From the NCBI GenBank assembly GCA_025765615.1, contig JAIVFJ010000657.1, forward strand, positions 1-16,269: a stretch of 16,269 nt of DNA. The letters are read 5' to 3'. The stretch comes from Zopfochytrium polystomum. Lineage: Eukaryota; Chytridiomycota; Chytridiomycetes; Chytridiales; Chytridiaceae. Shown here piece by piece: positions 8,299 through 16,269 of this stretch; the first letter of the stretch is position 1; every line of letters starts with the position of its first letter. The position numbers and the translations under genes are program-made. Below the pieces are notes generated by a model. That model had not been told where the DNA came from. It worked only from the letters and a program-made list of their open reading frames with translations, and made no database searches.

Positions 8299-9542
8299 AT
8301 GCGGCAAAGCAGCAGGCGCCACCGAGTCGTTGCGGCCTTCCCGCAAGAGGTGCTCGTGGACATCCTCAAGGCCCTCTTCGACGACGTCCGTGGCGCCGGC
8401 TGGCACACGACGTGCCGGATCGAGTGCAGCCTCTTTCTGATCGTGCGCGTGCGTCTCGTCTGCAGGGCCTGGCGCGAAGCCGTCGAGTCGGATGCCGTGG
8501 CGCGGCACGCGTTTGGGGACTGCTGCCCGCTGGGCGAGGAGGCGTGGACGCAAGGCCCCGGTCGCGAAAGTACAATGCGACCGGCATACTGGGCGCCGAC
8601 GAGCGGGTTGGCGCGTGGCACAGCCTCGTCGACCCTCACTCCTTTAAGGACCATTGGGGCCGAGATCCAGAGTGGCCGCGCCAGATTTTCCGAGAGCCTG
8701 GCGTGCGTCACTGGCGGTGCGGGCGCGTCTCCGCCATAGACAGCGACATAACCGTGACAATGCGGGATGGCAAGCCGAGTCTGAAACACGACGGCGATTG
8801 CACTACTCCCGGAGGATGGTTTGACCTCCTGGTCGACTTTACAATGATTTCGTGGTTCCGCGCCAAGATGGGGGGAGCCCTCTTTGATGACAATATCGGG
8901 GGATACTACGAGGACTATCGGGCATCCGTCCCCGTCATGTTTTCCAACCAGTGCGCCGCCATTTTGGAAAAGCTCAAAAAAATGGACCCCACCGCACCGT
9001 CCACCGAAACATCCCACGTTCGGTCTTCAAACGCCCGCTCGCTCGTGAACAGAGTGATATTTGATCTCGCTACGGCCAAGGCCTACTTACCGTCATTTCC
9101 CCTTTGCGTCGACCGAGTTCGGGAACTGCGGAGTTGCACGAAAATGAATTTCGCGCGGTTCGTCGGCCATCTTGGTCCGTCGCCGTGGCACGAAGAGGCT
9201 TCGTCTATTTGTGTTCTCAACTGCTCGTCCTGCGCCTCTTCCATTGGAGGACTCTACTTCAACTGGAACAGTAACTCGTTGGATCGTTACGAGGACGCAC
9301 ACCGCTTCCACCAGTTCGACGCCCGATGGGTTGTCACGACGCTGCTGCGACGGTTTGAAGGGCTGAACTGTCCTCGACACGACTCCGCATCTCCTCCACC
9401 TCGGCCGACGGCGCTTTTCTACGCGGACAGCGTTCCGATTTTTGAGAATTTCCCCTACCACGCGTACGTCCTTACAGTTAACAAGAGGTCTGGGCGATTG
9501 ATGGGATTGTATTCTTGGTTTGAAACTGGGGAGCGACCATGA
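8299..9542 (+). CDS. F-box domain protein, frame changes once
   Basis: The ATG at 8299 is the first in a frame that soon reads AAFPQEVLVDILKAL and then VRLVCRAWREAVESDAVA (to about 8500), the two halves of an F-box, which binds Skp1 in SCF ubiquitin ligases. The remainder of the protein lies in another frame, from about 8571: YNATGILGADERVGAW, HSLVDPHSFKDHWG, then DGKPSLKHDGDC, FDLLVDFTMISWF and a C-terminal SWFETGERP before TGA at 9540-9542. The join needs either a one-base deletion near 8545-8570 or a 74-bp intron 8497-8570 (GTGGCG...GAAAG), which fits the phase but has a poor donor and no clear branch site. With that intron the product is 389 residues. The substrate-binding part shows no leucine-rich, WD or Kelch repeats that I can recognise. 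It is divergent from the stress-protein gene, about 100 bp away. Confidence 0.7.
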
Positions 9543-10742
9543 CGGAGGAGGGTGAGTTTGGGATAGTTGCTGTGGCTTGAAACGAATAAGCAAGAAACGA
9601 AAAGTAGACGCGTCGCTCTCGCTTGAAGGAGGTTGTCCATTTTTGGACTGCATTCGGTTACAGGTTTCAATCTACGAACGACGCCAACAAGCCATCCACA
9701 TTTTGGGGACTTCGGGGAGTGCCTGCGCCACTGGTTCCAGCGAGATCGCTGAAACAACTACGACCACGACGACAACGAAGACGACGATGCCCGCCGCCCT
9801 TCAGGAGGTCGCCGACAACAATCACCGTTATGAATGCGTCGAAGTCGGCGTCGGCGACTAAGTTCGTCTTTCGCTTATGCCAATTGAGCGAGAAAGCGAT
9901 GAAGAGAAAGCGCGTAGCGTCAAAGTGAAAGGGAATCGAAGCGGAATATGTGAATGGCGGGTCGGAAGCGAGGGACGTGCCCGGCGCTTCTACTGTGTTT
10001 CCCTTGCAGCCCAAGGTGCTGCACCAGCGCGTGACTGACATCATTCAGTCATTTTCTGAGAGTGAAGAACTCCCACAGCTTTTGAGAAACGCACCATTAC
10101 ACTCGACGACAACAGTGGCAGTATCATTGGAGAGAAATATATTATCCATAAGCATATGAATGGTAGCAACAAAGATCCCCTGCACTTCAGCTCCCCCCAA
10201 AACGATGCTGGTGCAAACAAGATCAGGCAACGCTCGAGGAAGAGAAGCGGAAGCCAAGAGGAGGCGTCAGTGATAGGTAGGAGTTGGTGTCTTGAGGGTG
10301 GTGGCGGGTCGAGCGATCAAAGCGCGACCGTGGTGAGAATAGAATCTGCCAGGACTTATTCGAAAGCGGGGGACAAGGAGTGGAAAAGAGACGGACGAAA
10401 AAAATAGGGGAAGCAAAGTAAGAGACCAACGAAAAACGAGGCGCACGAAGGAAAAAAAAATTGGCCGGAAAAGTACAAAAGCGGTGAAACCAAAGAAAAA
10501 GTAGAAAAAGAGGAGGTGAAATTCCCGCAAGCCACGACGGATTGGGCCAGCTCTGCAATACTCGTACCCAAAAGCGGAGGTGAGATAGAGAGGAGGATAA
10601 ACAAAAGGCGGAGGGACAGCGAACCAGTCTAAGGCAAGAAGAAAAGAAGGAGAAAGCCGAGCAACGCGGAATACATCCACCACGCTCAACTGCAAGCAGC
10701 ATCCGAGAGACTGCACACGCAACCATGCGGCATCATCCAAAC
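9543..10742. other. Weakly coding spacer between the F-box gene and the SH3 gene
   Basis: About 1.2 kb separates the F-box stop codon from the end of the minus-strand SH3 gene. The part 10300-10700 is purine-rich on the plus strand (many gaaaaa and gaga runs), giving long but low-complexity hydrophobic frames on the minus strand that I do not accept as genes. It would serve as 3' flank of both converging genes. The one better candidate is listed separately at 9667-10257. Confidence 0.5.
9667..10257 (-). pseudogene. Possible coding sequence interrupted by one TGA, unknown
   Basis: On the minus strand one frame runs from 10257 to 9667 and is broken only by a TGA at 10045-10047, which is followed directly by ATGATG. 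The upstream part reads VCTSIVLGGAEVQGIF and ATVVVECNGAFLKSCG; the downstream part reads FTYSASIPFHFDATRF and LVADADFDAFITVIVVGD, then a basic Arg-rich tail. Composition is more protein-like than in neighbouring frames, but I know no family for it, and the length is within reach of chance. It could be an old pseudogene, exons of the neighbouring gene, or noise. Confidence 0.2.
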
Positions 10743-13700
10743 TCATCGCTTCTTTGGCGTTCCAGCCGCCTCCCAATTCAGACTCGTCGACCTAAACGAC
10801 ATGGATCCATCGTTTCCTACATCGTTGATACCCATGCCACCCATGGCACCCCTCAACACACCAACGTTCACCGACGGGGAGCTCGCTGCCCCATACATAG
10901 GGCTCATCATGGCATTTCCGCCGGCGCCGTAGGCGTACGGAACGAGGTTTTGCTTTTGCAGCGAGGGCGAAGAGTTTATGTTGTGGTTACCCGCTGGGTT
11001 GGGGCTGAAATCGAGAGCACCCTCCAGAGGCGAATTTGAAAACGGTGGAAGTTGCGGGAGCTGCGGTGGCTGCGGGGGAAGAGGGGTGGGAAGAAGGGCG
11101 CTGCCTGGTCTGGGAAGGCCGCTGAGTGAGGATATTTTGCGAATTCCCTTTGGATTGGTGGACGACGAAGAAGAGAAATTCGCTTCGTCTCCGGAATCCG
11201 GGTTTGAAATTTGAGGCGACGGGAATGTACCGGCACCAGGCGCGGCCATCGCAGGGTGTAAGGCTGTCGGAAGAATGCCACCCGTGCCTTGCGGGAGGGG
11301 TTGAGCGAACGGACTTGGTCCGGGCAGTTGCTGGGGATACATCTGGGGCGAAAAGTGGTATTGCTGTTGCTGCTGTTGCTGCTGCTGGACTTGCTGATGG
11401 TAGGGGTGAATGTTCTGGGGAATGTAACCAGGGGAAAAAAGCAGTAACATTCATCGACGACGGCTGTAGCCCGCTGCTGGAGATCCCACCGCTCATAACA
11501 CCACCGGCCCCTTCGCTCAGGCCAAAAGTGTTCAAGGTCCTAGGCGATGGCATCTCACGTATGGATCCACGAGACGGAGCACGCGGAGAACTTCCAGGAG
11601 TAACATTTCGAGAGTGAGACGGGCCTCCAGGACCGAAAAACGTCTGGCCGCCCGACTGATACTGATGGGACTGCTGGGATTGCTGTGGCGCGTTCACATT
11701 GTAGGGCTGCGCTGGAATGAAAACGGCGGAGTTGACGGGTGCCCTAGCGCCATTGACGTTTTGCGGGGCCATCATCGTGCTCGGTGTGCCGCTCAGGTAA
11801 CCCTGAACCATCTGGTGATGGGTAAGGGCCTGAACGTGCGCGCTGTGAGCGGTCAGCGGGTACGCCGACGTGGGATTTTTGGGATCGTAGTAGGGGTAAG
11901 CCGATGGTGCCGCAGTTGTTGGTGCAGCGGGCGTTTTGGCCGAAAAAGGGTTGCGGAAGAACGGGAACGGCGTTTTGGGAGTGCGCGGGGTTCCGCGCTC
12001 GTCGTGAATCGAAGGAACCGGAGTTCGCGCACCACCCCCTGGCGTTTTAGGGCCGGGTGTCCTCGGGCCGCGGCCCCTCCTTCCGAGCGTGGGAATGTTC
12101 AAAAATCCATATGTCGCGGGATTGCTACCCTCCGCTGCGTGCGGATTCGTTTTTTCCTTGTCTTGCGATCTCAACGCAGTGAGAATTCGAACGAACGATT
12201 TTCTGCGATCCATGCTTCCCTGGTTTCGGTCCCGCGCGGTAGAATCCATGCTATCGGCCCGGCCTTGCTGGTCCAAGTGGTCATGATGCGTTTTCTTTCG
12301 CCAGTGCGAAGAGGCACTTGTTGGCGGGGCAAAAGAGCTGACCGACATTCTGTCGCTATTGTCCCAGCTGGCTAGAAGCCGCTCCGGGGGAGGGGCCGAG
12401 GTGCCAGATTGCTTCGACGCTGCGCCCGATCTTGGCATGGGGCTTTTGGGTAGAGGAGGATGGGCAGGTGGGAAGGGGATCTGCGATGGATTGGAAAGAG
12501 ACCTGCTTCGATTTGACGCTTGCTGTTGTGCTTGATAAGCGTCCTGCGCTGCAGCGATGGAATCTTGGTGCGGCGAAGTTGCCCGAGAGGACGACTTATT
12601 CTTCCCGAAGCCCCACCGCCACCCTGTTCGCTCCTTTTCGACAGGCTGCTGCGGCTGCACGAGCCGCTGAGAGGTTGGGTCCGAATACTCCTGCTGAGTC
12701 CCCCGGTTGTGGGAGCTTCTTGGAAGCTGTGCGTGCGAATCCGGCAGCGGAGTTGAGCGATCAGAGCTCTTTTTGAATGACCACAACACGTCGCGGCTTC
12801 TTGACCGCAGAAGGTCCAAGGACTGTTTGCCTTGCATGTCGGAATTTGACGGAAAGGACGATGACACCTTCAATGTCGCCTCGGAATCAGAAGGAGCTTC
12901 CACAAGGCGGCCGTACGGCGCGGGGCTGGGGTTCACAGGAATATAGGGACGCCCTTGCTGGTTCTGCGGTTGCCATCCAATACTGTTTTCCGACTGGCTT
13001 CGTGTTTGAAGCTGCGATTGCTTCGCCGGTGTCGCATTCGACGTCGGTCCAACGCTTTGCGCCTTGACTGGAGTGATTTGAGTCTGCAGATTTTCCGAGG
13101 GCTTGGGGGCGGATGTCGATGACGACGTGGAGGTGGAGGCAGCGGCGCCGGCAGGCTTTGTCGACTTCGAGGATTTGGATGCCTTCTTTGTGGCGGGCTC
13201 TGGACTGTTGAGATCGACTACTTCAAAGTACTTGCGTGGTACAAAACCATTAACAGACGTTCGCGAGAATGGCGTGGCGTACTGCATGTATTGGAAGCTC
13301 AAGAGTGAGAAGATCGTAGGCAGGAGAAGTAGATCGCAGGAAAGGGGTGAAGTACCTGTGTGCTCACAAAGAAGCATTTTCTCTCAGGAATGTAAGCGAG
13401 AGCGCTGTAGTTTTTGAAGATCGTCAGCCACAGGATTAAAAGAGTGAAAGCGATCGCAAACTCACTAAAACGCCTGTCCCTTTCGGAATGACAGGTGGTC
13501 TGGGCAGTCGGCTGGAGCGAGATAGGCATCGATCGATCGGATCTTAAAGATCAAAGTCGTTCTTGAATTGTTTGCATCCTCATCCTCCTCTTCGATCGGT
13601 ATCGCCGACGGGATACCCGCGTTGGGGTGGGTGGAATGGATCTGGGCGATGAAGTTGGTTTCGAGAAGTTGTTGAACTGCTGCTGAGGACTGCTCCGTTG

Positions 13701-14278
13701 GGCCATCGATTGCGGTTTGCCGTGGCTGTTGAAGCTGTTGCTGTTGCTGCTGTGGCTGCGGCTGCGGCTGCGGCTGAGACTGATGCTGCATTTGAGGCGG
13801 GAAGTGTGCTGACGAGGAAGCTTGGTAGTCGTTCTGTCGATTGGGGGATGCCGAAGTGGCCGACGGGCCGGCAGCCCCTCCGCTGATCAAAGACGGCACG
13901 GACCCCGCGGTTGATAGGACGCCGGGAAGATTGATGCCGGCATTCGGGTTGATCGTCGATGCCGCCATGTATGAGGGCTGTTGGTCGGGCGGCTGCCCCA
14001 TCTGCCCCATCTGCCCCATCTGCCCCATCTGTGGCGGGCCAGACGCAACTGCGGGTTGAGTAGTGCCCGAGGCGGCGGCTGCCACCTTAGCCAGCTGCTG
14101 GTGCTGCAACAGCTGCTGCTGGTAGAGAATGTGTTGCTGCAACAGCTGCTGGTTCTGGAGGTAGGCGGACGTGGAGGCAGGCAGGGTCTTGCCTCGGCAG
14201 CCAGGAGCTGCATCTGCCGCTGCTGCTGCTGTGCGAGATGCAGCAGCATCTGCTGCTGGCTTGCGTCTGCTGGCTCAT
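10743..14278 (-). CDS. SH3-domain protein with long Ser/Pro/Gln-rich tail (scaffold or adaptor)
   Basis: This is a large minus-strand gene. The N-terminal part is Gln-rich (LLQQHILYQQQLLQHQQ, a GQM repeat, a QP/Q tract at about 13722-13792), followed by an acidic EEEDED patch. The SH3 domain is assembled from three exons: DCPDHLSFRKGQAF (to 13466), YALAYIPERKCFFVSTQ (13404-13356) and YATPFSRTSVNGFVPRKYFEVVD (from 13281). It contains the ELSF..G-like, and GFVP.KYF hallmarks of fungal polarity scaffolds such as Bem1/Scd2; membership in that family is only a suggestion, since no PX or PB1 domain is seen. The tail is disordered, basic in places (GWRWGFGKNK, WRKKTHHDH), and holds a TP-rich cluster at about 11920-12070. 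The frame shifts near 11430, then reads SPGYIPQNIHPY, a nine-Gln run and on to GTPKKR-stop at 10743-10745. The start is uncertain: ATG at 14278 opens MSQQTQ, but three frames are used between 14278 and 14150. Confidence 0.7.
11361..11396 (-). repeat. CAG/CAA repeat encoding poly-glutamine
   Basis: The minus strand encodes QQV followed by nine consecutive glutamines in mixed CAG and CAA codons inside the tail of the SH3-domain protein. The mixed codons show the tract is not a pure expanded CAG run. Confidence 0.8.
13282..13355 (-). other. Intron 2 of the SH3-domain gene (74 bp)
   Basis: On the minus strand the donor is cacacag/GTACTTC and the acceptor is atacatgCAG/tac. Removal joins FFVSTQ to YATPFSR in phase 0 within the SH3 domain. 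Reading through instead yields an unrelated hydrophobic stretch. Confidence 0.85.
13405..13465 (-). other. Intron 1 of the SH3-domain gene (61 bp)
   Basis: On the minus strand the donor is gttttA/GTGAGTTT, a branch-like ggCTGAC lies about 20 bases before the end, and the acceptor is aaactaCAG/cgc. Splicing turns the apparent stop tag after GQAF into the codon TAC and gives RKGQAFYALAY, the core of the SH3 domain. Confidence 0.9.
13993..14031 (-). repeat. Four exact 9-bp repeats encoding GQM
   Basis: The unit ctgccccat occurs four times in tandem without any change on the plus strand, encoding repeated Gly-Gln-Met on the minus strand in the Gln-rich N-terminal part of the SH3-domain protein. 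The lack of divergence implies recent expansion. Confidence 0.85.
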
Positions 14279-15122
14279 TCCTCCCAATCTACTACCACCA
14301 CCGCCGCCACCTGGTTATAGACTTTTCCTTCCTTCCTTCCTTCGTTCCTTCCTTCGTTCCGTCTCCTTTAGAAGAAGAGCAAGAAGGGGCGGCGGCGGGC
14401 CGAGGGGGGGAAGGGAGGGGGCGGGTTTGGGATGCAAGGGGTTCGTGGAGAGGGGTTTCTCGACCCAGTCGGTTGGTTGGTGATGATGATGCGTTTTCTT
14501 GTTGCTGTTGAGTTGGGGGCCGCGCGATGCCAACGGCTGAGGCGGTGAGGTCGTTCCAAAACGAGAGACAGACAAACATACTCTTCTGCTTGTTGGATGT
14601 GAGTTTCAATGGGGAGCCGACAGGGCGAGAAAGAATAGACAGACAGATAGACAAGACACACTGACAGGAAGGTCCCACTCAAGCTCGGCTGCCAAACCCA
14701 GAAAACCACTAACGTGAGCATTTATTCACCCAACCAGCTCGGGCTCAACCGAAGTAGACCATCGCTTCATCGGCGATGTGGCTGGTGCACTTGACTTCAA
14801 AGACTCTTTGTGTTGAGTGTCTGGCCACGCCCATGTTGTGTGCTAAAAGACAAGAAACCCACTCAAGGAAGAAGGCTGCGGATTCGCTCCAGCTCCTGCA
14901 GGCAAGCTCCCAGACATCGATTCATCCACGACGTTTAACAGAGGAAAAGGGGAATAAAAACAAGGGAGTATATATATCGAAAGGCCAAGCGGGAGGCCAG
15001 GAGGTGAGAGAGAAGAAGCGGTTTCTATTTTCCTAGTTATAAGTCATCAGATGAAGTGGAAGTAGTTTGTCGGCTTTACGAAGTGCAACACAAAGAGGAA
15101 ATAAAAGAAAAGGGGCAAAACC
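14279..15122. other. Spacer upstream of the SH3 gene, no accepted gene
   Basis: This holds the 5' flank, and perhaps a 5' exon, of the SH3-domain gene and the 3' flank of the cytochrome c1 fragment. A TATA-like tatatatat is at 14969-14977. The minus strand has an AATAAA at about 14721-14726 that could be a polyadenylation signal. The pyrimidine-rich frames here lack recognisable domains. Confidence 0.45.
14325..14360. repeat. (CCTT)n microsatellite with CGTT variants
   Basis: A run of ccttccttcc units interrupted by cgttcc lies just upstream of the possible start of the SH3-domain gene. On the minus strand it reads as a ggaa-rich purine stretch. Confidence 0.8.
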
Positions 15123-15128
15123 ACTCAC

Positions 15129-15542
15129 GTCCTTCGACGGCCGGTACGCCAGCTTCTTCGGCTTGATGAGGGTCCACTTGAATCGCTTCCACCAGATGGC
15201 GTGGCGACGACCTTCATCCCCATCTTCTTGCGCTCGTCATGCTGAGGGTAGCTAGCCCACGCGAGGAACGTGGACCCGTCCTTTGCGGTCTGCGACGCGT
15301 TGTTTGGCGTGCCGTCCTCGTAGTCGACAACCTCGTCGTACACCGCGCGGGTCATGGCGATGGCGCCACCGGGGAGCAGCATTTGAAGTGGAGGCCGCCG
15401 CGAATAGGAAAACCGGCGGGAGGGTCCGAGTAGCGAGAAGCGGGCGCGGGCGATGCACGACAAGTCGGGCGGGAGAGCACCGCCGTTTGCAACACGCGCC
15501 GATTCGTCGTTGGGATATGGAACCGGCATTCGGTCCGTCAAA
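15129..15542 (-). pseudogene. CYT1: Cytochrome c1 (complex III), C-terminal fragment with deletions
   Basis: Cytochrome c1 is the haem protein of mitochondrial complex III that passes electrons from the Rieske protein to cytochrome c. Seen in order on the minus strand: DRMPVPYPNDESAR and NGGALPPDLSCIARAR (15541-15440), FSLL, then in another frame DPPAGFPIRGGLHF (about 15420-15383), then back in the first frame PGGAIAMTRAVYDE, VDYEDGTPNNASQTAKD and HDERKKMGMK (15373-15212). KRFKWTLIKPKKLAYRP follows in a third frame (to about 15129), then GTGAGT. Compared with the family, the HGG..Y segment after the ARAR block, part of the TGY.DPPAG loop and nearly all of the C-terminal membrane helix between MGMK and KRFKW are missing. 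The haem CxxCH region is not in the window. The left end follows a good acceptor (tttttcag, 15543-15550), but no upstream exon is recognisable. Likely a pseudogene fragment, unless the assembly has errors. Confidence 0.85.
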
Positions 15543-15579
15543 CTGAAAAAGATGTTTTCAGTTGCTCCGTTACCCGACG

Positions 15580-16066
15580 CGTGGGAGGTCGGCTCGGAGA
15601 ACTGTTCCGAAAGGCGATGACGATGAAATCAAGCTGGTTTTTCAGTCGTTTCGCCGTCACTCAGGGCTGCGCCGACGACGGTCCCTATTCGACCACGGGC
15701 GACGAGAGGCGAGCAGGACATTTCGTGGACCTGTTCTTCCGAAGGCGTCGTCACCGTTGTTCAAGTTGTCCACAATTGTCGAACCAAAGGGACAAGTACA
15801 AGGGTTTTGCCGAACTTTTTCCGTTCGCCTTAGAATGCCCTTTTCCTCACCACTGACGGTGTATTCACGCAAACCATCCATCATCTCATCGATAGGGCCG
15901 CTATTTGTGCAATGGGAGCGAGCGACGAGGCGGTGAAAAATCTTCTGCAAGATGTCATGATGTGCTACTACGAATTCGCGCGGTCGCATGCCATGCAGTG
16001 GCTCGACGCGCCATCGCTGGAGAGCCTCCAGGCTCTACTTATCCTCGCCGACGTTTCCCTTCGTTG
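15580..16066 (+). pseudogene. Fungal-specific transcription factor domain, fragment in several frames
   Basis: The regulatory domain that usually follows a Zn(II)2Cys6 DNA-binding region (Pfam Fungal_trans type) is suggested by HFVDLFFRRR (about 15719-15748), SPLFKLSTIVEP in a second frame (about 15754-15789), DKYKGFAELFPFAL (about 15791-15832), and, in a third frame from 15834, NALFLTTDGVF, HHLIDRAAICAMGASDEAV, CYYEFARSHAMQW and PSLESLQALLILAD (to 16057). The last block matches the family's P.LE..QALLLL signature. The stop TGA at 16064-16066 cuts the domain short. FAL to NALFL would join if one base (the g of ttag, 15833) were absent, or ttag could be an intron acceptor. No Cys6 cluster is seen upstream. 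The family assignment is moderate, the damage is clear. Confidence 0.5.
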
Positions 16067-16269
16067 AGTTTATACTGTGCATTGAAATTGAAAAGAGGCA
16101 TTCGCTTATCTACAGGTAACCTCTTTCTTGGTCGGAAAAATAAGCGACCGGCCACGGAGAGGCCCGCGAGGCCCTAGCGCACGGCGATGCCAACGCCAGG
16201 TCGGCTTGAGAGAGGAAACGCAATGGAGACTATCTTGGCGACGGCCGTATTAGCGGTGCCGACCACGAC
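16067..16269. other. Right end of the window, nothing assigned
   Basis: About 200 bp follow the stop of the transcription-factor fragment. An acceptor-like cttatctacag ends at 16114, but no frame after it continues the domain recognisably. Confidence 0.4.

Noticed and set aside
8184..9017. Minus-strand 277-codon frame opposite the F-box gene
   Set aside because: It is the antisense shadow of a GC-rich coding region; composition is Arg/Ala/Pro/Ser-heavy without a domain, while the plus strand has F-box motifs.
10223..10780. Long hydrophobic minus-strand frames opposite a purine-rich plus strand
   Set aside because: They arise from T/C-rich low-complexity sequence (runs of Phe, Leu, Ser), overlap one another in several frames and show no motif; they look like 3' flank, not genes.
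10978..12375. Plus-strand frames opposite the SH3 gene
   Set aside because: Arg/Gly-rich antisense shadows; the minus strand carries the spliced SH3 domain and its tail.
14155..14192. 38-bp GC-AG intron that would join two Gln-rich frames in the SH3 gene
   Set aside because: It restores a Gln-rich frame (LLAAE to NQQLLQQ) but is very short and has a non-standard donor; a small indel is equally likely.
14745..14834. Minus-strand 29-codon ORF beginning MGVARHSTQR, with a TATA-like sequence about 135 bp upstream
   Set aside because: Too short, no recognised motif, and no clear splice donor to make it a first exon of the SH3 gene; kept only as a possibility.
1..16269. CRISPR array, phage or bacterial operon content
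   Set aside because: No spaced direct repeats, no ribosome-binding-site pattern; introns and eukaryotic transposons show a nuclear eukaryotic genome.

Overview
The window looks like a stretch of a fungal nuclear genome. Evidence: short GT-AG introns (61, 74 and 79 bp) that restore conserved reading frames, a fungal-type transcription-factor regulatory domain, an SH3 scaffold-like protein rich in Ser/Pro/Gln, and transposon relics (Ty1/copia, CACTA/Tnp2) of kinds common in fungi. The lineage within fungi cannot be fixed from this sequence alone.

Region 1 (1 to about 6.6 kb) is a graveyard of nested mobile elements. A roughly 590-bp sequence occurs at 1-592 and again in inverted orientation at 4722-5310. 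Between the two copies lie a broken CACTA (Tnp2) transposase (about 1060-1902), a 232-bp purine-rich repeat inserted at its end, the RNase H end of a Ty1/copia polymerase (about 2172-2650) followed by a polypurine tract and an LTR (2934-3179), an unrecognised open frame on the minus strand, and a second LTR copy in the opposite orientation (4331-4577). Outside the inverted pair come a degenerate minisatellite, a third LTR (5507-5747), a second inverted copy of the purine-rich repeat (5872-6104) and the RNase H end of a different copia family (6111-6560).

Region 2 (about 6.6-7.6 kb) holds nothing I can assign. Region 3 (7.6-9.6 kb) is GC-rich and genic: a universal-stress-protein gene on the minus strand and, divergently, an F-box protein gene on the plus strand whose reading frame changes once. 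About 1.2 kb with only weak coding signal follows.

Region 4 (10.7-14.3 kb) is one large minus-strand gene for an SH3-domain protein. Its SH3 domain is split by two clear introns and is followed by a long disordered tail with a cluster of TP sites and Gln tracts. Region 5 (15.1-16.1 kb) holds two damaged fragments that point away from each other: the C-terminal part of cytochrome c1 (minus), lacking its membrane helix, and a fungal transcription-factor domain (plus) spread over several frames. No pathway or operon-like cooperation between these genes is evident. The most notable general property is the number of frame breaks in otherwise recognisable genes: either this is a decaying region or the assembly carries small indels.
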